A DNA stretch of 64,000 bases. It comes from Gaeumannomyces sp. JS-464 (Eukaryota; Ascomycota; Sordariomycetes; Magnaporthales; Magnaporthaceae). Positions 48,021 through 59,728 of the stretch are shown here, piece after piece (position 1 is the first letter of the stretch; every line of letters starts with the position of its first letter). The DNA lies in the NCBI GenBank assembly GCA_002197995.1, contig NGZR01000001.1, forward strand, positions 15,147,501-15,211,500. The letters are read 5' to 3'. A model generated the notes under the pieces. That model had not been told where the DNA came from, did no database searches, and saw only the letters and a list, made by a program, of their open reading frames with translations. The position numbers and the translations under genes were made by a program.

Positions 48021-48719
48021 TCACATCTTAACCTTAGGCTCGCAGTACGTTGGCAGCCCCTGCTTCCTCCTCTCTCTAATGCGCGTGCGCGCCTCGTACG
48101 CGTCAAACGGGCTTTGGAACTCGCTTTTGCCGCCCGTTTTATAGTTAACCCAGTATTTTTGCGGCTCCAGCCCGCTGTTCTCGGGCGGCGCCGTCGTTTC
48201 CTCGAGGATCCACGGCGGCAGGACGCCCTCGGCCGTGTAGTCCTCCTCCCACTCGCGCAGGAGCTTGCGGCTGGTGACAGCGGATCCGTTTTCTATCAAC
48301 GACGGCTCGCCTTCGCGGCCTTCCTTGCGCGCTTTTTCCAGGGCAGCCTCGTATTCGGGATGCTGCCACTGGGTCGTTTTGAACTCGTGGTTGAGGTAGT
48401 AGACGCGCCCTCGGCCGTCGCGCCGCCGCTCCCAGTGCTTGGGCACGGGGTAATCGTCGGCGTCGAGCTGCAGCGCGAAAGCGGGCAGGTCCGAGGCGGA
48501 CGGGTGCAGGATGCCGGCGGCCTGCAGGGCTTTAAACTTGGCCGGGTGCAAGTACGAGACGGTCCGGGTTATGTGCTGGCAGTAGTAGGCCACGCCCGTT
48601 TCTGTGAAAAGCTCCGTGTAGCGGTCGGGCACGGCGAGGTTCCGGGTCGAGAGCCTGATCTTTTCGAGCTCCTCGGACGAGGGCTTGTTGGATTTTTCTA
48701 TGGTTGTCGCAGTATCCAT
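48021..48719 (-). CDS. WW-domain protein with degenerate WW-like repeats
   Basis: A single exon of 232 residues, intact. A canonical WW domain spans about residues 92-122: PKHWERRRDGRGRVYYLNHE, then FKTTQWQHP. A WW-like unit lacking the first Trp precedes it (VPDRYTELFTETGVAYYCQH, then ITRTVSYLHP), and another partial one is near the end (KYWVNYKTGGKSEFQSPFDA). WW domains bind proline-rich peptides; with no other catalytic or membrane segment, this is probably an adaptor. It is the last GC-rich gene before the transposon block, and its promoter runs into the MITE 332 bp upstream. I do not recognise a named orthologue. Confidence 0.85.
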   Translation of the reverse strand: MDTATTIEKSNKPSSEELEKIRLSTRNLAVPDRYTELFTETGVAYYCQHITRTVSYLHPAKFKALQAAGILHPSASDLPAFALQLDADDYPVPKHWERRRDGRGRVYYLNHEFKTTQWQHPEYEAALEKARKEGREGEPSLIENGSAVTSRKLLREWEEDYTAEGVLPPWILEETTAPPENSGLEPQKYWVNYKTGGKSEFQSPFDAYEARTRIRERRKQGLPTYCEPKVKM

Positions 48720-49050
48720 TATTGGGGTTGGTAAAGATTTGTTCTATTTGGGAGGAGAGGTTTTGTACTTTGTTTAAGTTGTTTGAGATGAAGGCGACTG
48801 TCAAACGGCCGCAAGACGGGCCGCGGCGGGTGGCTGCGCATTATTTTAAGCCCCAGCTCACGCCATGCACCACGCCGCTAGCTGACGTTTTGGTGTTGGT
48901 CGTCTCCCTCAAGGCCCCCAATGAGGGGGAGCACTCAATTGAGCAGGACCCGTATCGCTTGCACGTGTCCATGGGATGGGTCAGGCTTGGCGGAGTTTCT
49001 CGGGCTTCCCAAAGGAATCCCTCCATGAGCTCCTTTGATCCGAGCACATA
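48720..49050. other. WW-gene promoter up to the MITE
   Basis: Short upstream region with host-like base composition. The abrupt change to AT-rich sequence happens within the MITE at 49051. Confidence 0.55.
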
Positions 49051-49588
49051 GCTGCGGGGGTCTGCTTAAAAGTTGAAGCAGTCTGCTTTTAGCGGGTCCG
49101 GCCCAATTAGGCAATTCGGACCCGTTTTTCGAGCAGACCCTCGCAACTTTTGGGTTTAACTGTGAAAGGAAATCACTTAAGCATTGCCTAAGCGAAAAAC
49201 GAATGCAAAAAAAAGAAAGATTTTCATTAACTTATTTGCATACACAACGCCTAAGTAACGCTTAAGCGACGCTTAAACGATAAATAAAAAATAAAAAAAA
49301 GGAAAATAAAAAAATAAAAAAAGGAAAATGTAACTATATATAACTAACTAGGGTATATACTATATATAAATAATACTTACTAATAAGTACGTAAAATAAA
49401 AATTGCTTATCCGTCGCTTAGGCGCTGCCTAAGCGTTGCGTATGCGAATAAATTAATAATTTTTTTAAATTTGTTTTTATTACTTATCCGTTGTTTATGC
49501 AGCGCTTAAGCACCGCCTAAGCGACGGATGGGTAATTTTTTTAAAGCAAAAAGCAAACTGCTTCAACTTTTAAGCAAACCCCCGCAGC
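49051..49588. mobile_element. MITE with 40-bp terminal inverted repeats and TA target duplication
   Basis: The left terminus (49051-49090, starting GCTGCGGGGGTCTGC) is the reverse complement of the right terminus (49549-49588) with only two C/T mismatches in 40 bp. Both ends are flanked by TA (49049-49050 and 49589-49590), the Tc1/mariner target site. Total 538 bp, with no coding frame. The interior is AT-rich and carries several copies of GCTTAAGCG/GCCTAAGCG-like words in both orientations, forming subterminal inverted repeats. A Stowaway-like non-autonomous element is the best reading; the autonomous partner is not in the window. Confidence 0.9.
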
Positions 49589-49611
49589 TAATACCTGCTT
49601 TAATCCACCCT

Positions 49612-49827
49612 TGTAACGGCTTAAGGCAGTTCACCGCACGCCGCAAGCATTTACGTAAGCACGCGCCGCGGAATAGCCCGTGCGACAAAACGCCGCACCG
49701 CTTTTTCTACCGCATCGCGCCTTCGGCGCGCCGCGCCTCTCTTCCCTTTTCCCTTCCTATAAAAGAGTTTTTCGTCCATAGCATCAATTAAACCTGGCTA
49801 CGAAGCCTACTCGCCTTAATCGTAACA
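49612..49827 (+). repeat. candidate 5' LTR of the degraded Ty3/gypsy element
   Basis: Begins TGTAACGG and ends CGTAACA, the usual form of fungal gypsy LTR ends. It contains TATAAAAG at 49758-49765 followed by a pyrimidine-rich start region, and lies on the correct side of the gag remnant. No second copy is present because the element is truncated on the right, so this cannot be confirmed here. Confidence 0.45.
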
Positions 49828-51974
49828 TTACTTTTTTATCGCCATTTTTCGCTAGCTAAGCGATTTATTAAATACAGCACTATTAATTTCATTCCCTAGC
49901 TCCGTCGGACGTAAACGACGTAAAACTTTACGCGAACCCGCGACCTTATGCCCAAAAAAAAGGACTGGGAATCGTTTACGAGAAAGTTATCTCGCTTAAC
50001 AGGAAACGTGTTAAAAAAGCTTACCAAAGCTAGCCCCGTAGCAAAAAATACGCCACTTTAACCCAGTGTTACGGAGCGAGCCCCAGCCCACGCCTAAACC
50101 ACTACCAACCTTGTATATAAACTGCCTCCCGCTACTAAATAGCTAAAGGACTTTTTTTTTTCCTCGCGTAATAACAGTTTTTTTATACAAAACCTAAGTG
50201 TTGCATTATAACAGTTTGTTACGCTAACCTTCGAAAACCGGCCAATGCGGTAGCCGTTTTTTACTACGACCAAAACACGTAACATACCATGAAATTACAC
50301 TTAAGCTAAAACCACGCCGACGGATCGACACCGGAATAACGGTAGCATTACGATACCACGATACCATAGCATTATAATATACTAAAGTATAGTGGGGAAC
50401 GCCCTCGTTAGGTATTTTTTACTAAAATCGCTAATTAAAAGCGCTAAGGTAGTAAACGTAACAGCGTTTATTAGCGCAATAATTAGTAATTAGGAAATGT
50501 TAAACTAAATATACGGCATTTTTTAAACATTAAATAACGGTATGAAAAAAATGCTTAAAATTAATTAAAAAACTAAGTAAAATTTAAGCGAAATAACTAA
50601 ACACCGCTAAAAGGCAGTCGGAAATTTTAGGCGAAAAACGGCGAAATGCGCGCAATACGAAAAGGAAAAGGAAACGGCGTACCAATCCGAAGCTTAAATG
50701 CTAAAACAACTTAACGCTAGCTAAAATTAAATCCGAAAGCTAAAAAGCCAATTGGCAAAGGCCAAAGCGGCGCGTTAGGAAACTTTGCTTAGCCTAAGGA
50801 CATATACCTTAATTATAACTAAAACCCTTATACCGCTCCTAAAAAACGACGAAGCCCCGCCGGCTTAGCATTATATAATTACTAACGAGCCCGTATTTTT
50901 TCGATTAAAGGGTTATAACCCCCTAATATTTTTAAGCGGGCAATTATTGCCCGAAAACCCCTGCAGCCGCTAAAAGGCGTACGAGTTTTGGAAAGCCCAA
51001 TTGTAAGCGAAATTTGCACTGGACGAACACGCGTTCCTAAAATAAAAGGAAAAGGTTTTATATTTCGGACAGTTTTTTTCGAAATAAGCTTATAGTTTTG
51101 TTAAAAACCGCATGCCTAATAACGCTAACCTATCGACCCGTTAATTGTTTACTATTAACGAGCTTTTCCGTACTTTAAACCCGGTATACATTACCGCCGA
51201 CGCCGCGTAAGCCGCCCGACGCCACTTCGCTAACCTTAAGCAGGGTAAAAGCTTTTATGGGGATTTTATTAACGAGTTTTACAATTGGCTAACTTATGCG
51301 ATATAACAAATGTATAATTCGTCGAAGCTTTTAAAGTAAAGGTTAACGGCGAACTAAGCGCGCTTTTGCGGCTTATGCTTTTAAGTTTGCGCCCCGGCCC
51401 CGGCGTTTTCGATAAGTGGGTGGCACTATTTCGAAACTTATCCAATAATATCGCAAATTACGATTACCGTTAAAAAGGCTATAATTAGTCGATATAAAAC
51501 TGATAAGCCGCGTATTAGGATTTTAGCGACGCTATAAACTTTAGCAAAATTAGCATAACGGGACGCCAAATTACGCCGAAAAAAGGCAAAAGCGTAGGAT
51601 TAAACGACTTTGCTTTTATTACGGGAAAAACGGCCACATATCCCGCGAATGCTTAGCGAAAACTAGCGATATACCGTCGAAAACGAGTAAACTTTACGGT
51701 AAATCGCCCGCGAAATACTAAAAGGCAGTTAACATAAGTAAATATAAAAAAAGGAGTTTTTCTTAACATAATAAGCCTTAATATAACTTTTTCCTTTTTT
51801 ACGTACCTTTGCCCAAACAATGCCGAAACCATCCCGTATTAATCGCTTATCGATATTAGGTGCTTTTTATAAGCATTTATTAATAACGCTTTCGCGCGCA
51901 AATACTAATTAAAGCGATAAAGCTTTTACGATTAAAACCGTTTCGATTCGCCAACGGAAAGGTTATAAAATACT
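49828..51974 (+). pseudogene. degraded Ty3/gypsy gag and start of protease
   Basis: Many in-frame TAG/TAA codons stand where Gln or Trp is expected, as repeat-induced point mutation (CA to TA) produces. Recognisable parts: gag (FLSGQLLPENP, YEFWKAQL, FGQFFSK and SYGDFINEF-like blocks, about 50900-51450), a zinc knuckle at 51611-51660 (C-x2-Y-x4-H-x4-C, second Cys changed to Tyr by TGC to TAC), and a protease-like SLIDIRC..AFINNAFARKY stretch near 51850-51910. It resumes after the copia insertion. Confidence 0.8.
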
Positions 51975-51979
51975 TTACC

Positions 51980-52251
51980 TGTTAGTGCATATAATGCACT
52001 AAGATATTAAAGTTATTAATTACGTCGTATGGCGTGATTTAGGGTTTATACTTACCCTGTAAGTGTTTCACTTACCTTGTAAGTGAAACGCTTACCCCGC
52101 ACTTATTTATATATAAGTACGGTATATATATAACTTTATTTATTTATATAAGGGCCTCCTTTCCCTTGCGCTAGTTATAGGAATTCCTAATGCTAAGCAT
52201 GCCTTTAATACAATCCTTTTCCCTATATTACCTTTAGCATTGATCCTAACA
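51980..52251 (+). repeat. 5' LTR of the copia element
   Basis: 272 bp, TGTTAG..CTAACA. It contains an inverted-repeat cluster (CTTACC.TGTAAGTG and its complement, about 52050-52100) and a TATATATAA patch that could act as promoter. Confidence 0.96.
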
Positions 52252-52266
52252 TGGTAGCAACTCCGG
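52252..52266 (+). other. putative primer-binding site
   Basis: TGGTAGCAACTCCGG begins at the first base after the LTR. TGG pairs with a tRNA CCA end; the TGGTAGC start is shared with initiator-Met primers of Ty1-like elements. The primer tRNA is inferred. Confidence 0.6.
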
Positions 52267-52270
52267 TTTG

Positions 52271-52303
<33 letters not shown>

Positions 52304-54033
52304 ATTTTTTTACTTATATTTTGGAAAAATCCCTTCGAACCATCCATCCCACGGCCAAGGGGATACGGCATTATATAGAGGAAATTCTCCTCATTCCCAC
52401 GCAAAAATCCCCATACAAATCGATAAAGGTTTGCCTAAGATATGAAAGAAAGAAACTAATAGTTTTAGCATTTACGTCATTTTCGTCGCTTTTCAATCCT
52501 TCCTCGCAACGGCAACCGCATGCGGCCACCTGCACCGGATTCCCCGCGTTTTTTGGGTCCAGAAACAGGTTTCCCGGCAAAAACGTCACAACGGTTACCA
52601 TCGATTTATTCGGACGAAGTATAAATCGATTCGAAAAATCAAACGAAAAACGAAAATTTCTACGGATGAAAGCCCGCAGTCGGCATATAAACCCCGCCAA
52701 TTTGTGGTTTTCGATTTTCGGACGAACCTAACAAGTCGAAACGGCGGAAACAACAGCTGAAACGGTCGATATGCATCACTTTATATTAAGTCTTTTTTTC
52801 GAGATTCACCCAAAGAATTCGACAACGCAAGCAACAGTTACTCGATTTGGACGATTCGACCTGCTTCCGAAAGCGAAAAACAAGGACTATCCAGCCAATA
52901 TAAAAAAGGCACTTGTCCCTTCGAAAGATCGTGGTTTTACATAATAAAAAAAAAAAAAAAAAACAACCACATCAAACTACTTTCCCGAATATCTTTTCAA
53001 CCTTTTAACCTATTAACACACGGATTTCACATTCGATTCCTTTTATTTTTCTTTTTACTACCATATATGGGACTTCCACTTTGGATTGACCCTAACACCG
53101 GAAAACGCTCCGACGGCCAAGATATTACAATATTCGTTACTCCCGCTATATTCCTAAGGAATTTCTCACTACCACAACCAACCCTACTTCTTCTTTGCAA
53201 AAAATCCTATTTTTCACCTATTGGGATATACATAGGCACGGCCCTATCGATATCCAAATTACCGAAAATCTTTTAAATTATTCTTTTTGCAATATTCTTT
53301 TAACAAGCTTTATTGCGAAAAACCCTCCGGCCTACCACAACGAATTCGCACTTAAAAACACTGCAATCTTTGCAATAAACACTACCATTAGCGGAAAGAG
53401 GATTTACCTTTTTGCTGCTATACCGAACTTCCAACAAACGATTTATTTCATTTATTTTACGATTTCCTTTATACCGTCGACGAACTTTCCGACAAAAAAG
53501 ATATCCACTACTATTTTTCTAATCTTTTAAAATCCCCTAACGATATTATTCCCGCTTTACGTCGTACCGACGAAAAAAAGGAAATTTACGATATTACAGT
53601 GTTAAATATCGATTATTATATCGATAACGCTGGAAATATTGTAAAAAAAGAAGATTCGTGTCGATTTTTTACGGATTTTTCCAAATCCGCAATATTATCG
53701 ATTCGGAATACTGGAACGATTTTTTAATCGAAGAAGAATAAATTAAAACCATAGGTTTTTCTTATTTTAAAGCTGGACTTTAATATAAGTTTTTTTCCTT
53801 ATAAAGAACTTTTAAACTTGTGAATTTTCCAAGTTAAAATATACGTTTTAAACGTATAAAATATATTTAATATATTATATATATTTAAAATTATTATTAC
53901 CCTTTTTATTTATAAAAGCATTTTAATTCCTTTATATAATTCCGGGTTTATTATATTATTATAATAAATTTACGGTTATAAAGCAATTAATATATTTATA
54001 TATATATTTAAAATATATATTTTATATATAAAA
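52267..54033 (+). other. long leader of the copia element, content unidentified
   Basis: 1.8 kb between the primer site and the first recognisable gag codon, unusually long. It is less AT-biased than the rest of the element, has A runs at 52274-52302 and 52945-52961, and has open frames at 52321-52731, 53067-53276 and 53195-53530 with no family I recognise. It could be a captured host fragment, an extra ORF or a long structured leader. Confidence 0.5.
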
Positions 54034-54975
54034 ATGCCGCATAAATACGTGGGCGAAAAGCTTAAAAACGAATCGAATTACCAAATTTGGGCTATTCGAT
54101 GCGAAGCTTATTTAATCGAGGAAGGGTATATTAAATCGATATCCGATTTATATACCGACAATAACGATAAACAAACCAATGGTTATTACCGATGACTTTT
54201 CCGAAAATAACGAAAACGAGGAAGAAAATGCCGAAAATAATTCGAATACCAATAATTCGAATAAAAATTTATTACCGTTTAAATCGGTAAAAATCGACAA
54301 TATTAAAAGGTTAGCCAGCTTAAAGAAAACGCTGGAAAACGGCCTTTAATACATTTAAACGGTATTACCACCTTGGAAAAAGCGTGGAAATTGCTAAAAA
54401 ACCTATACGATAAAAAAGGTTTTTCTTCCTTATTTGTATTATTTAAACGGTTTTTTAATTTAAATTGTAACCCAAACAATTTAAATAAATTTATTAACGA
54501 AGCCCGTGCTATCGTTAACGAATTTGCAATTAAAAATATCGAAATATCCCCTATTTTTATTAATAGTTGGATATTGGAAAAATTGGATAATAAATCTTTT
54601 AATGGATTTAAATCCAATATATATGCATTTTATCGACAGGACTTACAAGCATATACGACGGAACAATTATTTTCGAATATATTGGACGAAAATCGCCGAT
54701 ATAATAATAACGAAAATAACGATTCCGGATCCGAAAAGGCCTATTATAATAAATACGATTATAAAAACCGCCAACTGGATCGAAAACCTTCCGGAAAATC
54801 CGAAAAATGGTGTATTTTGCATAAAAATAACACGCATAACACGGATAATTGCTATACCATTAAGAAAATGGCGGCAAATACCGGAAAAAACAACTCGAAA
54901 AATACGAATAAAAATTCGCATACCGGAAATAAAAATTCTAATAGCAAAAACACTAAAAGTAAGGAAAAGCTATAA
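54034..54975 (+). CDS. copia gag, frame-broken
   Basis: Starts at ATG 54034 (MPHKYVGEKLKNESNYQIWA, a copia gag start) and continues across two frame changes (near 54170 and 54345) into TTLEKAWKLLKNLYDKKGF and later blocks. A C-x2-H-x4-H-x4-C-like knuckle (WCILHKNNTHNTDNC) lies at about 54807-54852, then a Lys/Asn-rich tail. Very A/T-rich codons throughout. Confidence 0.85.
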
Positions 54976-55061
54976 GAATAATAAAACCGGAAAAACGGAT
55001 AAATCGTATTTATCGAAAAATACGGAAAATATCGAAAATACCTCCGATATAATCGAAGAAA

Positions 55062-58000
55062 TTGAAAATAACAATTTCGAAATCGATTTCGATACTCGAG
55101 GAGGTATGTTTATTTTCAAATAACGATTTTCCTAAAAATCCCCAAATTTATTCCGAATTATCGGATTTAACTAATAAATCTTTAAAAGATTTAATAAATA
55201 AATTAAATGGGGTAAAATTTAAGGAAAATACGGAAAATACGGATTATAAATATAATTTTATAGCCGATTCCGGCACTACTAGTGCAGTTATAAGAAATAA
55301 ACATCTTTTTAGGAATTTATTAAATACTAAAAAGAAGTATCGTGGGGTGATGCGAAAAGCATTAAAATCCAGGGAGTTGGGGACGTTTTAATACAATTTC
55401 TGATACGAAAATTAAAAAACTCATTAAAAACGCACTTTATGTGCCGGAATTAGGAGTTAATTTAATTTCGCATTCGAAAATGAAAAATACGTCCGTTTTA
55501 ACCACCCCTACTAGTATTATTTTACTAGATAATAATACAGGAAATATTATTTCCAAAGGTAAAATAATAAATAATTTATATTATTTACCTATTAAGGGTA
55601 TTTACCTAATAATTTAAACGTGGATAAAATATTATTAAATACGGAAAATCCGAATAATAATATAAATAATAATATTAATAGCCCGGTAAGTAAGCCGGAT
55701 GTTAATATTATTACAAATAATATTAATAATATTAATAACCCAAAAGGTAAGCTGGATATTAATATTAATAATATAAGCAAACGATTTAAAAAGGGTAAAA
55801 TCCCAATCGAATTAAAATCGTTACACGAAAAATTAGGGCATATAAATAAAAAAGCCTTATATAATTTAATTAAATCCACAAATGGATATACAAATATTAC
55901 TAATAAAAGTAAATTTAATATCCAAAATTGCGAATATTGTGCGAAGCTAAAATGCTTGCACAAAGGCATAAAATGCCATTAAACGAGAATAGGGTTAAAT
56001 ATATTAAATATTTAACTAAAATAGCTAGCGATATTTGCGGCCCTATTTCTCCTAAAACCTGGAATAAAAATAGGTATTTTATTACCTTTATGGACGAAAA
56101 AACCCGTTATTTAACCGCTATTTTACTAAAAAGTAAAAATGAAGCGTTAAATGCGTTTAAAATTTTTAGGCTACAAGCCGAAAATAATAATAAAGGTGTT
56201 AAAATTAACATATTCGCTACCGATAACGGGGGGGAATATATTAATAAAGAATTTGATAATTTTTTAAATTCTTTAGGCATATTCCACCAAAAAAGTCCAC
56301 CGTATACTAAAGAAAGTAACGGATTAATCGAAAGGCCTAATTTAACTTTATTAAATAAAGTAAGGGCTATGATTTATAATGCTAATTTACCTCGATTTTT
56401 ATGGGAGAGGCGTTAAAAACAGCCGTTTATTTATATAACCGGACGCCGCATTCTTTCCTTAAAAATATAACCCCTTTCGAAGCAAAAAATGGATATAAAC
56501 CTAATATATCTAATTTATATACCTTTGGTTCGTTATGTTTTTATAAAAACAACGCCCCAAAGAAAAAGCTCGATAAACGAGGTTTAAAAGGCATTTTAAT
56601 AGGCTTTGGTAACGAGGCTCACATATATAAAATATGGGATTTAACCTCGAAAAAGTCTATATGGTACGGGACGTTAAAATCTTCGAAAATATATTTTTGC
56701 GAATATAAAAGGAAGAAATTCCTCATAACCTGGGAAATATATTATTAGGAGAAAATAACCCCAGCGGTAATAATATCGAAGGTAATATTATTAATAATAA
56801 TAAAAATATTATTAATAATATTAATAACGGTATTAGTAATAACAATATTACGGATATTAATAAAAATATTAATACGAATAACATTGTTAATAGCGAAAAA
56901 TCTATTAAAACTAGTGACCAAAACGGCATTAAAAAACGCTTATTAAATAATAAATGCACCGAAATTTTACCGCAAAATAATAAAAGCGTTAAAATACCAA
57001 TATAACAAATTCTTCCAATTTGGAAATATTAATTCCAATAAAATCGCATAAATATTATGCAGATTTTAAAAAATATAAAGATTTCGATACACCCGAATAT
57101 ATAAATTATATATTCGAAAGGGATAACGAAATAATATTATTAACTAATAAAGTTAATACGGTATTTGGTATAATAAATATACCTAATACATATATGCAAG
57201 CCATAAAATCTCCCGAAAAGGAGCATTGGTTAAAAGCAATGGAAGAAGAAATTAATACTTTAATTTCCCAAAGCACTTGGGATATAATTAAAGTACCTAA
57301 TAATATTAATAATAAAATTAATATATTAGGCGGTCGTTGGGTATACACTTTAAAAACCGATAAAATCAGTAAATATTATACGTTATAAAGCCCGATGGGT
57401 TATACAAGGGTTTAACCAAATTTTCGGATTAATTATTTGGAAACATTTTCTACCACCTGCCGCCCTGAAATTTACAGGTTAATTATTATATTAGCCGTAA
57501 ATAACGAATGGGAAATATTGCAATACGACGTTAAAAATGCGTTCGTGCATGCAAATATCGATACGGATATATATACGGTCCAACCAACTGGATTTGCAAA
57601 TTATAATAATATTAATACGGAAGGTAAGCCGGTTAATAATAATTATATTTGCAAATTAAATAAAGCGCTATATGGGTTAAAACAATCCCCGCGTTTATGG
57701 TATAACCATTTAAAAACTATATTATTAAAATATGGTTTTATTATGTTTCCGTACGATGAAGCCGTTTTTATACACCCTAAATATCTTATTATTTTAGCGT
57801 GCCACGTGGACGATATATTAGCCACGGGACCTAAAACGGATATTATTAAAGAAATTTTTAATAATATTTCGAAAGATTTACAATTAATATTAATAGGGGA
57901 ATTATATACCTTTTTAGGTAATGAAATTAATATAAACCGGAAAAATAAAACGGTTTATATTAGCCAAATTAAATATACCACGGCTTTATTAAATAAATTT

Positions 58001-58830
58001 GGCAGGAAATATCCTAAGGTAAATACACCTTTTATACCCGGCCAAAAGTTAAGGAAAGCACTTTACAAGCATCGAAATCGGAAATAAAAATTTCCAAAGC
58101 CAAATTGGGGGTTTATTATATTTAGCGTTAAAAAAGCGCCCCGATATTGCATATTCGGTTATAATATTAAGCCGTTATATGCAAAATCCTGATAAAAGTT
58201 ATTTTACGGCTTTAAATAGGGTTTGGCAATATTTAACTGCATATCCGGATTATTGCTTATTTTATAATTGCAATTTTAATATTAATAATAATATTAATAA
58301 TGCAATTATTAAAATATATTCCGATTCGGATTGGGCAAATAACCTGGACGACCGTAAAAGCACGGAAGCTTTTATTACCTTAATAGGTAATAATCTTATT
58401 AATTGGGTATTAAAAAGCAAAAAACCGTTGCTACGTTTCCACGGAAGCCGAATATATGGCTTTAAATAAAGCCGCAAAAGAGGCTATTTATATTAATAAT
58501 GTTTTTAATTATTTAAATAATATTTTAAATAATATTAATTTAATTAAAAGCATTAAATGCCCTATTATTTTAACGGATAATATTTCCGCAAAGGATTTAT
58601 CGTTAAATAATAACCACACGAAAAAACAAAGCATATACATATTGCTTTTCATTTTATACGTGAGTGTATTGCAGAAAATAAATGCAAAATAGTGCATATA
58701 AACGATCCGGATCAGCTTGCGGATGCCTTAACAAAGGCTGTTAATACTAATAAATTTAATTGGTTTATTAAAAATATTGGCCTTATTCCACCAATAAAAA
58801 AGAAAACCGTTAAATTTAAAGGTATTAATT
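55062..58830 (+). CDS. copia pol (protease, integrase, reverse transcriptase, RNase H), frame-broken
   Basis: Aspartic protease IADSGTTSA (55260-55286). GAG-pre-integrase zinc motif H..H..CEYC (about 55825-55945). Integrase core with ASDICGP, ATDNGGEY (about 56217) and GLIERPN supplying D-D-E. RT with QYDVKNAFVHA (about 57522) and CHVDDILA (about 57800), the copia [YH]VDD form. RNase H with YSDSDWANNLDDRKST (about 58318) and a DALTKAV end near 58720. Several frame changes, many at A/T runs (for example near 55365, 55615, 55980, 56410, 57000, 57390, 58085, 58440); few RIP-like stops. The order integrase before RT sets it apart from gypsy. Confidence 0.93.
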
Positions 58831-59444
58831 AGAAAATTAAAAATATAAATATATTAACATATATATTTATATTAATATTAGGGTTTTTACCATATAAAAT
58901 ATAAAGGAATGCTAATAGGTGTATTTTAGCGCTTATTCCGAATAAAAGGTTTATATCTTTTATATTTTATATTATCCACGGTTTCCCTAATTTAAATGGT
59001 TTTTATATATATATAAATATATATAAAAAATATATATATATATATTTTCCATTTATATTAAAATTATATTTAATACGTTTTCCTGTTATAAGTAATATAT
59101 TAAGTGGCTATATATTATTACAGGTATTTTATATATAAAAATGACGATTTTTATATATAAAATAGTGTTTAAATTTTAGGTGTAATGCCCTATTGTTTAC
59201 ACGCTACTTACAAATATAATAATGGGTTTTTATAAATTTTCCCATGTAAAAAAGGGTTTTTAATTTTTTCCTATAATAAAAGGTTTTTAATATATTAAAA
59301 ACTAATGGGTTTAATTTTTCCCATATTAAAGGTTTTACCAATTATTTGGTTTTTTACCTATATATTTTTATAAAAAGGGTATAAAAACACTAACTCCTAT
59401 ATAAATTATTAAAGTTATTAATTTTAATAACCTTATATAATTTA

Positions 59445-59451
59445 CGGGGGG
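59445..59451 (+). other. polypurine tract of the copia element
   Basis: A CGGGGGG run lies directly before the 3' LTR, where second-strand synthesis would start. Position-based call. Confidence 0.6.
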
Positions 59452-59723
59452 TGTTAGTGCATATAATGCACTAAGATATTAAAGTTATTAATTACGTCGT
59501 ATGGCGTGATTTAGGGTTTATACTTACCCTGTAAGTGTTTCACTTACCTTGTAAGTGAAACGCTTACCCCGCACTTATTTATATATAAGTACGGTATATA
59601 TACAACTTTATTTATCTATATAAGGGCTTCCTTTCCCCTGCGCTAGTTATAGGAATTCCTAATGCTAAGCATGCCTTTAATACAATCCTTTTCCCTATAT
59701 CACCTTTAGCATTGATCCTAACA
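59452..59723 (+). repeat. 3' LTR of the copia element
   Basis: 272 bp, same ends as the 5' LTR, with five transitions relative to it (about 98.2% identity). Confidence 0.96.
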
Positions 59724-59728
59724 TTACC

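Larger units (their letters stand above)
51975..59728 (+). mobile_element. Ty1/copia LTR retrotransposon with TTACC target duplication
   Basis: Complete element. Two 272-bp LTRs (51980-52251 and 59452-59723) have TGTTAG..CTAACA ends and differ at five positions, all C/T transitions, with no indels. The flanking 5-bp duplications are TTACC at 51975-51979 and 59724-59728. A primer-binding site abuts the 5' LTR and a G-rich polypurine tract the 3' LTR. Domain order gag, protease, integrase, RT, RNase H is diagnostic of copia. The insertion lies within the protease region of an older gypsy element. Reading frames are intact for long stretches but broken by frameshifts, many at A/T runs, so it is either recently dead or mis-sequenced. 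Confidence 0.96.
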
